Below, in pieces: positions 1 through 5,528 of a DNA stretch of 64,000 bases. Source of the DNA: Rubripirellula tenax. GTDB lineage: Bacteria; Planctomycetota; Planctomycetia; Pirellulales; Pirellulaceae. The notes beneath the pieces are model-generated. The model saw nothing but the letters and a program-made list of their open reading frames with translations. It did no database searches and was not told the DNA's origin. Made by a program: the position numbers and the translations under genes. Numbering within the stretch: position 1 is the stretch's first letter; every line of letters starts with the position of its first letter. Where the stretch lies: positions 94,372-158,371 of the forward strand of contig NZ_SJPW01000004.1 of assembly GCF_007860125.1 (NCBI RefSeq). The letters run 5' to 3'.

Positions 1-110
1 AGCCCACCAGGCCCGAGCGAAGGGCCAATGTGCTCGCGGGCAAGCGATGACACCAAGAGCGAGATTGCAGCGGCATCGTGTGTGCTGGCATCGCGAATGT
101 CTACGTGCAT
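1..110 (-). CDS. GNAT-family N-acetyltransferase, 5' part only (cassette 9)
   Basis: The reading frame is open from an ATG at 110 to the window edge (36 codons). The N-terminus begins MHVDIRDASTHDAAAISLLV and continues LAREHIG. This is the classic start of a GNAT acetyltransferase: an IRDAxxxDAxxI strand-helix followed by the helix carrying LAxEHIG. GNAT enzymes transfer an acetyl group from acetyl-CoA to amines; the substrate cannot be told from this piece. The start codon is only 9 nt from the attC at 119-205, and the sequence between attC and ATG is identical to that before the 198-residue cassette gene at 4038. GNAT genes are common integron cargo. The rest lies off the window. Confidence 0.75.
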   Translation of the reverse strand, partial: MHVDIRDASTHDAAAISLLVSSLAREHIGPSLGPGG

Positions 111-118
111 TTCAGTCG

Positions 119-205
119 GATAACGCTTGCCATCACCGGGTGGCGGGGGACGACGTGACTTCGAGAAAACAAACGACCGCCACTCCGGTGCATGGCTTGG
201 TTATC
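119..205 (-). repeat. attC site 8 (separates GNAT cassette from an apparently gene-less cassette)
   Basis: An imperfect palindrome. The left arm is GATAACGCTTGCCATCACCG followed by GGTGGCGG; the right arm is CCGCCACTCCGGTGCATGGC and ends GGTTATC. The arms pair around a non-conserved centre of about 30 nt. It shares arm sequence with the other seven sites. Read in the cassette sense (minus), the outer box is GTTATCC. Confidence 0.85.
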
Positions 206-584
206 TGACTGCTGGGAACCGGGAGGCCGAAGAGCTTCGGATCAACCGACATTCTAGAGATGCAGCGTTGAGAGTGCAAATCGGAGACCCCGACGCCGGA
301 CCAGAAGTTCAAAACGGCTCTTCCCGAATAGCTAATGTCGTCGAGGCGGACTTTCCCCGCATCAGGCCGAACCCCACACTGGGCAAATCCGCGGCCAACC
401 GAGATAGAGCCGAAGTCACCTTACTGCGAACGGGCGCGATCTCGAATATAGAACGACGACGCCATTGGAAGCAAGCCAATGTTCGGCCAGTGGAAGCGTA
501 TAAAACGATCTGAGCGGCGACGACGGTTGACGACCGTTATGACAACGCTCGCGTTCGGGAGAAAACGCCTGGAGCGACACGTTC
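206..584. other. Cassette 8 body, no convincing gene
   Basis: This 379-bp stretch lies between two attC sites. On the minus strand one frame is open from inside attC 7 down to 416, but its only ATG lies inside the attC, and alternative GTG or CTG starts give a peptide with no recognisable character. A plus-strand frame (127-513) runs against the cassette direction and begins inside an attC. I see no ribosome-binding site or membrane or signal segment that would decide for a gene. It may be a non-coding cassette or carry a very small ORF. Confidence 0.5.
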
Positions 585-672
585 AGATAACGGTAGCGAT
601 ATGCGGGCGGCGGGAGAACGGCAACCATTTCGAACAACTGACCACCGCCGCTCCGTATCATCGCATGGTTCC
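585..672 (-). repeat. attC site 7 (degenerate)
   Basis: The left arm GATAACGGTAGCGATATGCG continues into GGCGGCGG. The right arm is CCGCCGCTCCGTATCATCGC, then ATGGTTCC. The inner arms GGGCGGCGG and CCGCCGCTC pair. It is more diverged than most sites in the array, but has the same spacing and the same 3' arm layout. Confidence 0.75.
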
Positions 673-784
673 ACGCTTTTGTGCAGCGGCGTCAACCGTT
701 GCGACCCATTCAATTTACACCATCGCCTGGGTTCATTGCAAACTCATCGGGAAACCGCGCTGGCCGAACGAAACGCTCGTTGCA

Positions 785-958
785 CTATTCGATGTTAAAT
801 GTATTGACGTTCGGAATCACGACAGCCCAAAAAGCGTCGGGAAGAAAGTAAGCAATTGCAACCAGTGCAATCGCAAAGGCCGCACAGATCACAAGTCGTC
901 TTCGTCGTGGGGGCCGCGGATTCGGTTTCGGATCGTTGAGTGATGCGTTGGTTTGCAT
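785..958 (-). CDS. 57-residue single-pass membrane peptide (cassette 7)
   Basis: A short ORF on the minus strand starts with ATG at 956-958 and stops with TAG at 785-787. The 57-aa product has a polar, proline-rich N-terminus, a block of basic residues (PPRRRRLV), then one hydrophobic segment of about 20 residues (roughly 21-41, ICAAFAIALVAIAYFLPDAF) and a short tail. The Arg block before the helix predicts an N-in topology. It is the only coding-like ORF in its cassette and is followed by attC 7. The start lies 115 nt from the preceding attC, longer than for the other cassettes. No family is recognised. Confidence rests on the sharp basic/hydrophobic pattern and the cassette position. Confidence 0.55.
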   Translation of the reverse strand: MQTNASLNDPKPNPRPPRRRRLVICAAFAIALVAIAYFLPDAFWAVVIPNVNTFNIE

Positions 959-1073
959 AAGTCACATCATGAATCACGCAATCAAGTTGCGATCGAGGTG
1001 TCCGGTTTAGTCCGAGCGATCGAACAAGCAGTGCAGCGCGAACAGCGATGTGTTGGCATCATCTATTCGTCGT

Positions 1074-1161
1074 GGAACGGCAGGGTTCAGCGGGGCCGCG
1101 CGAACGACTCACCACTTCAAAAACGTCAACTCGCGGCCTCCGTTGCAACCCATGGTTCGCC
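1074..1161 (-). repeat. attC site 6 (overlaps the 3' end of the cassette 6 gene)
   Basis: The left arm GGAACGGCAGGGTTCAGCGG continues into GGCCGCG. The right arm is CGCGGCCTCCGTTGCAACCC, then ATGGTTCGCC. Complementing the right arm gives GAAC, GGGTT, CGG and GGCCGCG in the same order as the left arm, so the two fold together. The right arm resembles that of attC 7. The sequence is further from the array consensus than other sites, but pairing and spacing (88 bp) agree. Confidence 0.7.
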
Positions 1162-1653
1162 GTCCGTCGTCTGTTCGATGCTTTGACCCTGTGGCCGTAC
1201 GACGATGTGTGTCAATGCTCCAACACCAGCAATCAACGCCGGTTCGAGGGCGTAGTACGAGGCATAGAATCCAAGAATAGAAACACCACCTCGAACGTAC
1301 CCATACGCCAGCATGCTGAAGTAGGTTGAATACAGCAAAGAGTTTACCACGAGCGGCAATGCTGTATGGTGACGCGATAGGGTGCGAGACACCGATTGTG
1401 GAAAAACCACTGAGCAGCTGATCGCGAGGATCACGCAACAAATCGCAATTGGAATCATTCTGCCTAAGATTCCCCAGATCGTCGTTGAAAACGGCATCGC
1501 CAAAAACAAATGACAATACGTTGCGTTGCACAGAGGCGCGATAAAGGACATACCGAAACCAATGAGAGCCGATTCGAGATAGGTCCGTGACGTCCTGTAC
1601 GCGGGCGGTACAAACGTGTCGGCAGCGAAAGGCGTTGGAAGATATGGATTCAT
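1126..1653 (-). CDS. Four-helix membrane protein of unknown function (cassette 6)
   Basis: The 175-aa product starts at an ATG 11 nt from attC site 5. Hydrophobic stretches near residues 27-50, 55-82, 98-118 and 124-148 suggest about four membrane helices. The third and fourth are rich in Ser, Tyr and Gly (SLLYSTYFSMLAYGYV; GVSILGFYASYYALEPALIAGVG). The C-terminus is polar. No family is recognised. The last dozen codons lie inside attC 6, so the attC right arm doubles as coding sequence. A longer overlapping frame (1109-1678) on the same strand is less likely because it begins inside the attC and lacks the membrane pattern. Confidence 0.65.
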   Translation of the reverse strand: MNPYLPTPFAADTFVPPAYRTSRTYLESALIGFGMSFIAPLCNATYCHLFLAMPFSTTIWGILGRMIPIAICCVILAISCSVVFPQSVSRTLSRHHTALPLVVNSLLYSTYFSMLAYGYVRGGVSILGFYASYYALEPALIAGVGALTHIVVRPQGQSIEQTTDGEPWVATEAAS

Positions 1654-1663
1654 CGCTTAAGTC

Positions 1664-1754
1664 GGCGAACGGTTGCAATCACCCGGTCGCGACGAGAGAT
1701 TCTCAATTGCCAAAACGCCCGATTTCGCGACTCGGGTGCATTGCTTGGTTCGCC
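1664..1754 (-). repeat. attC site 5
   Basis: The left arm GGCGAACGGTTGCAATCACC continues into CGGTCGCGA. The right arm TCGCGACTCGGGTGCATTGC is followed by TTGGTTCGCC. The outer boxes GGCGAAC and GTTCGCC are exact complements and the inner arms TCGCGA pair. One of the clearest sites in the array. Confidence 0.85.
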
Positions 1755-1803
1755 GCAATTATTGGGCCAAAATCCGTTGACGGCCCTGAGGCATTGAAGC
1801 CGG

Positions 1804-2211
1804 CTACGGACCGTCCACAAAGTGCGACACGAGCACCGATCCCTCGGTCACGTGTCCGTCGAGAAGTATAGCAACGTTCCAAATCCGTGACATCAAGAAA
1901 CCAGCATTGCTGTTGGTGCGGCGGCACCGAATAAAGTCCATGTTGTCGTGGTCGGGTCCATCATCTGACCAATGCCTCATCTCACGAAACGTACCATTCC
2001 GGGTCAGGGTGCAGTCGAATCCCTCGTCTTCCATACGTGCGATTGCGTCATCAATTGATATCCCGGCTGGCACGAGCGAAGCGACGGACGTTTCCATAGC
2101 CGTTGGGTCTTCGTGACGCCAGGTGGCTCGTTTCGCGGTGCCGACGCAGCCCGCGAGTTGTGTGGTGACAAGTAACACGGTGGCTACCTGTAGGCAGTGA
2201 TGTAGCGGCAT
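1804..2211 (-). CDS. Small secreted lipoprotein of unknown function (cassette 5)
   Basis: The 135-aa product begins MPLHHCLQVATVLLVTTQLAGC, a signal peptide ending in a lipobox (LAGC, about residues 19-22), so it should be lipid-anchored outside the cytoplasm. The mature part is polar, with a region IDDAIARMEDEGFDC that resembles a short helical repeat and several Cys, and no recognised domain. I chose ATG 2211 rather than the in-frame ATG at 2226 because AAGGA lies a suitable distance upstream of it and the signal peptide is then clean; the longer version adds only MKEAR. It sits between attC 4 and attC 5. Confidence 0.7.
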   Translation of the reverse strand: MPLHHCLQVATVLLVTTQLAGCVGTAKRATWRHEDPTAMETSVASLVPAGISIDDAIARMEDEGFDCTLTRNGTFREMRHWSDDGPDHDNMDFIRCRRTNSNAGFLMSRIWNVAILLDGHVTEGSVLVSHFVDGP

Positions 2212-2229
2212 CCGTGCTTCCTTCATCGG

Positions 2230-2317
2230 CGAACGACTAAAATCACGCGGTTGCGGCCAAGTGACTCTCCATCAGGAAACGCGCGATCCGCAACTCGCGT
2301 GCATTTTTTTGTTCTGC
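2230..2317 (-). repeat. attC site 4
   Basis: The left arm CGAACGACTAAAATCACGCG continues into GTTGCGG. The right arm CCGCAACTCGCGTGCATTTT ends TTTGTTCTGC. The inner arms GGTTGCGG and CCGCAACTC pair. Arm sequence agrees with the array consensus. Confidence 0.82.
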
Positions 2318-2322
2318 TGCTT

Positions 2323-2889
2323 TCAGCGCCAGTTTCGGTTGTCCGATGGCTTAAATCTGTTGAACAAAGACTCGTATTCGTAACCGTCTTCCGCAACCAG
2401 GACGCAGTCCGTTCCGTGGACATTGTCATGCAGAACCTTAATTGGATCATCAAGCGTTGGAATCGGCAACACATCCATGATTCGTTGCCGCGCTTCCGGC
2501 AGGTCACCGAAGTCCTCTGCGTATTCTTTCTCCATGAAGGTCGCGGTTTTGCGCATTTCATCAAGATCGCCGCCGCCAGAGAATTTGAGCAAGTCCCGCC
2601 AATACGGAATTGCCATAAGAATGGGGAGCCATTCCGTCAGGTTTGATGCCACCTTTCCGGCTTGACCTTCGGACGTGCCGTGCAGCACGGGCAACACTTC
2701 CACGTCACCGCTTCCGTAAGCAAGGAAGACGCCGCCCGTCCCGTCGCCCGCAATCACGGTGAAAGGTGTCTCGGGTTTTAGATGGATCCAATCGGAATCA
2801 TCGTCTGCACGTGGCAACGAGAAATCAAACGGCCAATCGAGATCTTCGACGACTCTTGGAGACGATTTGATGTCAGCGATTGTGATCAT
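2323..2889 (-). CDS. 188-aa cassette protein, possibly SUKH/SMI1-like (cassette 4)
   Basis: The frame is open much further upstream (to 3195), but that extension reads straight through attC 3. The first ATG after the attC (2889, 12 nt away) gives a 188-aa acidic soluble protein starting MITIADIKSSPRVVEDLDW. It has a Gly-rich core (VIAGDGTGGVFLAYGSGDVEVLPV), then an amphipathic segment ending NLTEWLPILMAIPYW. The order (Gly-rich strands, then SNLTEWL and aromatic residues) is reminiscent of SUKH/SMI1-KNR4 immunity-type proteins. That is only a resemblance read by eye, not a firm assignment. No signal peptide or membrane segment is seen. The stop codon lies 5 nt before attC 4. Confidence 0.65.
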   Translation of the reverse strand: MITIADIKSSPRVVEDLDWPFDFSLPRADDDSDWIHLKPETPFTVIAGDGTGGVFLAYGSGDVEVLPVLHGTSEGQAGKVASNLTEWLPILMAIPYWRDLLKFSGGGDLDEMRKTATFMEKEYAEDFGDLPEARQRIMDVLPIPTLDDPIKVLHDNVHGTDCVLVAEDGYEYESLFNRFKPSDNRNWR

Positions 2890-2901
2890 TCGACCTTCAG
2901 C

Positions 2902-2988
2902 AGAACGGTGGCCATCACCGGGTGGCGGCGGTTGACGCGATCTCAAAAAAACGTGACCACCGCCACTCCGGTGCATGGCATGGTTATC
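2902..2988 (-). repeat. attC site 3
   Basis: The left arm AGAACGGTGGCCATCACCGG continues into GTGGCGGCGG. The right arm CCGCCACTCCGGTGCATGGC ends ATGGTTATC. Inner arms pair perfectly over GGTGGCGG/CCGCCACT. The arms are nearly identical to attC 8, although the central loops differ. Confidence 0.85.
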
Positions 2989-3356
2989 GGCATTTATGGA
3001 CGGGCGTTGATCGAACATCGGGAAGTGGCAACAACGCTGCCACAGCTTAACGGGCATTGGTTCGGGCGGCAAGCAATTTGGCGTTGACCGGGCCGGCAAG
3101 TAAACGGGCATTGTCGTCCGACGGCGTTTGCAGACGTTGAACGAAAACTGGAAAACGGGGTCGATGGAAAAGCAAACGACAACATCGAGCACCATCGAGG
3201 ACTGGGAGCGGCGTGGGTTGTGGCAATCGCCAACGGAGGATCAAGACGTCCGAATCGGCGAGTCGCTAACGCAAATGCCGAACGACGCACCGATGACCAA
3301 GCGTTGCAGCAATCGTTTGTGCAAGCGAATACGCGGAACATCTGCGGAGTCAGTCC
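2989..3356. other. Cassette 3 body, no convincing gene
   Basis: This 368-bp cassette interior carries overlapping open minus-strand frames. One begins MFRVFACTNDCC at about 3340 and another contains AGPVNAKLLAARTNA. All have the Arg, Ser, Cys and Pro-rich composition of non-coding frames. One frame continues through attC 3 into the 188-aa gene without a stop, which could be chance or a fused read-through product. I cannot choose a gene. Confidence 0.45.
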
Positions 3357-3447
3357 GATAACGTCCCGCATCACCGGGTACGGAGAGTAAAATTGACCAT
3401 CAGTAAAAAGCATGCAAGCCGTACTCCGGTGCATGCGTTTGTTATCC
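3357..3447 (-). repeat. attC site 2
   Basis: The left arm GATAACGTCCCGCATCACCG continues into GGTACGG. The right arm CCGTACTCCGGTGCATGCGT ends TTGTTATCC. The outer boxes GGATAAC and GTTATCC are complementary and the inner GGTACGG pairs with CCGTACT. The last bases overlap the stop codon of the neighbouring 198-aa gene. Confidence 0.85.
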
Positions 3448-4038
3448 GCCGTTGTGTGGAGCATATAAGGGACGCCAAACAAGATCGAGTCCGAAGTACA
3501 CAAAACTACCATGCTCGGCGATTCCTTGGTGCGGGCGTAGTTGCGAAAGTGCGTTTTCACCTCGCTCCCAGGCGTAAAGGTATCCTAGATCGCGTGATGA
3601 TGCAGCCGAAAAGGCATCAAAGAGTGAGAGTTCCGTACCGTGAACAGGGCGACGTCGAAATCCGGATGAACTTTTCATCTCAAGTTGTTTTTCATCTGAC
3701 TTGATGGAAAGAGTCTCGTAAGGGACGTCAATTCCGTTGACTTCCCGTGATAGTTCTGGTTCGTTAAAGAATCCGTCGCGGTCGAGTGTGTCGACAACGC
3801 GTTGAAAGTGCCCCAGATCTACCGTGCCGGAAAGAAAGTTGTCTCGATTTTCGTGAGTGCCGGAAGACGCCCAGAGGCAAAACCCGTCGGGCCAAAGAGC
3901 GAATTTCGCGGACGGAAACAGCGCATTCCTCCGAAGCCGCCACGTTACCGGCTTCAGCGAGTGGTAAGCCATAGCGGACGCAAGACTCCTGTCATTTTCT
4001 GCGAGTCGCTCTATCGTTGTTGGCAGTTCGTAATTCAT
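3442..4038 (-). CDS. Hypothetical 198-aa cassette protein (cassette 2)
   Basis: The ATG at 4038 is 9 nt from attC 1, and the stop codon overlaps the edge of attC 2 by a few bases, so the gene fills its cassette almost exactly. The product is soluble, with an aromatic-rich centre (FALWPDGFCLWASSG) and a C-terminal stretch SFVYFGLDLVWRPLYAPH. There is no signal peptide, no membrane helix and no motif I recognise. The leader between attC and ATG is identical to that of the GNAT cassette. Function unknown. Confidence 0.65.
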   Translation of the reverse strand: MNYELPTTIERLAENDRSLASAMAYHSLKPVTWRLRRNALFPSAKFALWPDGFCLWASSGTHENRDNFLSGTVDLGHFQRVVDTLDRDGFFNEPELSREVNGIDVPYETLSIKSDEKQLEMKSSSGFRRRPVHGTELSLFDAFSAASSRDLGYLYAWERGENALSQLRPHQGIAEHGSFVYFGLDLVWRPLYAPHNGG

Positions 4039-4046
4039 TTCAGTCG

Positions 4047-4137
4047 GATAACGCTAGCGATCACCGGGCCGCCGAAGAAAAGCTCTCCATTGGCAAACCG
4101 CGCGATCGGCGGCTCCGCGTGCATCGTATTGTTCTGC
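4047..4137 (-). repeat. attC site 1 (of the cassette nearest intI)
   Basis: The left arm GATAACGCTAGCGATCACCG continues into GGCCGCCG. The right arm CGGCGGCTCCGCGTGCATCG ends TATTGTTCTGC. The inner arms GGCCGCCG and CGGCGGCTC pair. It closes the first cassette after the presumed attI. Confidence 0.85.
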
Positions 4138-4142
4138 TCCAT

Positions 4143-4970
4143 CTATCTTTGTTGTTTCGATCGAGAGTAAGTGTATACCTCGCCTTTGTGTTGTGACAGA
4201 AGTCTACAAACCTCAGTCACAGATTGGACGGTCAATCGTGCAAAGTGCATTGTCTGACTCAGCAGGTTGATCTTTCTGTCATACGTAAAAGTTGCTAGCT
4301 TCTTGTCGTTTCCGTCTCGCCGAAAAATCATGTCCGGTAGATAGATGTTAACAACTATTTTCTCGTTCTCGCGGCGGAAATACGCACGGGCGAATGAATC
4401 GAGCCAGTCGAAATTGCGAGTTAGATCATTGACTTCGGATTCATGTCCGTCCTCTATTACGATCGCCTGATCGGCAGTTGCAAATGTACGATGATGGACA
4501 AGGCAGTTGCGCAGATCAATCAAGTAAGAACAGTCATCGCTCTGCAATAGTGTATCGTAGATTGGACAGTCAGTTTTGTTTTGAAGTATGTCGGTAATCG
4601 ATTTTGGTATCTGGCCGAAGTCGGTCGCGAATAGCGGACGAAGAAACACTCGAAGATTGTCGAGCGTGATACGAGCGAGATTGAGTCCCGCATAGAATTC
4701 AAACATCATCTCTTGGTAAAGAGAGGCCGGCATAAATATGGCATTTGGTTTTGGTTCAATGCTCGCTCTCATGACCACGCCATGCGCGAAGTCGGCGTAT
4801 TTCTCTATGACGCTGTGCGTGTGATGAATCACGCCTTTACCGTGCCATTCGGCTTGATGGGCGAATAGACGTCGGTCTGGGAATTGTTCGGCGACCAATC
4901 GGCCTGCCGTTTGAAGCGAGTCTCGCGATTTCTCAAGTTCGTCGATGAATTGTTGAATGGAGGTGGCCAA
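4143..4970 (-). CDS. Hypothetical 275-aa protein (first cassette)
   Basis: The only usable start is TTG at 4970: an in-frame TAA lies two codons upstream and no ATG follows for about 65 codons. The product is a soluble mixed-charge protein with an N-terminal helical segment (QQFIDELEKSRDSLQ) and regions DLRNCLVHHRTF and FDWLDSFARAYFRRENEK. No domain is recognised; DLRNCLVHH is faintly like the R-x4-6-H pattern of HEPN-type nucleases, but that is not enough for a call. It begins 9 nt from a consensus core site (4979-4985) and has no obvious ribosome-binding site of its own, so it may rely on sequence supplied by the attI side. Confidence 0.6.
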   Translation of the reverse strand: MATSIQQFIDELEKSRDSLQTAGRLVAEQFPDRRLFAHQAEWHGKGVIHHTHSVIEKYADFAHGVVMRASIEPKPNAIFMPASLYQEMMFEFYAGLNLARITLDNLRVFLRPLFATDFGQIPKSITDILQNKTDCPIYDTLLQSDDCSYLIDLRNCLVHHRTFATADQAIVIEDGHESEVNDLTRNFDWLDSFARAYFRRENEKIVVNIYLPDMIFRRDGNDKKLATFTYDRKINLLSQTMHFARLTVQSVTEVCRLLSQHKGEVYTYSRSKQQR

Positions 4971-5528
4971 AGATTACAACTCAACTTTGGTAGCAGAACT
5001 TGTTTCTCACCTGTCGCGGTGGGTGAGTACACCGTGATTTGGCTTATTATCACTGGTTGGACCTTCGGTAGCGTGGGGGGCGGTCAGACTTATTATCACC
5101 TGACGGGCTCTCGCTACCGGATTGGACATGCACCTATTATCACTGGTTCCGGTGGGGGATGCAATCACTCACCGATCACGGCCGCGGTGGTCTGTTTGGG
5201 AGTTTAGGGCGACTGGGTTGTGATTGAATTGGGGAGAGTCATCGGGCTCGGGTGTTGATGCCACTCACCCGCGTTTCGAGCCTGTATTGCCGCTAGCGTT
5301 CGGAGCCACTCTGCGTTGCGGGCGACCGCATGAAGATTCTTCATCCAAATGATTGTTTGTGATGCTGGGCTGTTGCGACCCTTCTGCGGGGCGGTGTACG
5401 TTAATGCAGTTGTCCGCAATTCTGCCGCTTGGGCGTTTTGGCGGCGAGCGGTGTTTGTTTTGGCGGGCTAGTCGGTCTCATTGCCGGTTGCCGCTTTGGT
5501 AAACGGTGGTCTAGAGGGAGCGGCGAAC
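4971..5528. promoter_or_regulatory. Presumed attI and promoter region between first cassette and intI
   Basis: This 558-bp region has no convincing gene; the frames at 4829-5053, 4884-5207 and 5204-5419 are short and unsupported. ACTCAAC at 4979-4985 reads GTTGAGT on the cassette strand and fits the core-site consensus GTTRRRY, so it is the best candidate for the attI crossover point. A second GTTRRRY match, GTTGGAC, lies on the plus strand at 5056-5062. By analogy with other integrons the cassette promoter (firing left) and the intI promoter (firing right) should lie here. I could not identify -35/-10 boxes with confidence. Confidence 0.5.
5043..5151. repeat. Three TTATTATCAC-type direct repeats upstream of intI
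   Basis: The copies are CTTATTATCACTGGTTGG at 5043, CTTATTATCACCTGACGG at 5089 and CCTATTATCACTGGTTCC at 5133, spaced 46 and 44 bp. Between copies 1 and 2-3, GGTAGCG (5067) and CGCTACC (5112) form an inverted repeat. attI sites of known integrons carry accessory integrase-binding repeats next to the core site, so these may be IntI-binding or regulator-binding sites. Confidence 0.6.

Noticed and set aside
127-513. 128-codon plus-strand ORF in the cassette array
   Set aside because: It begins inside an attC and runs against the cassette direction, with composition typical of an antisense frame.
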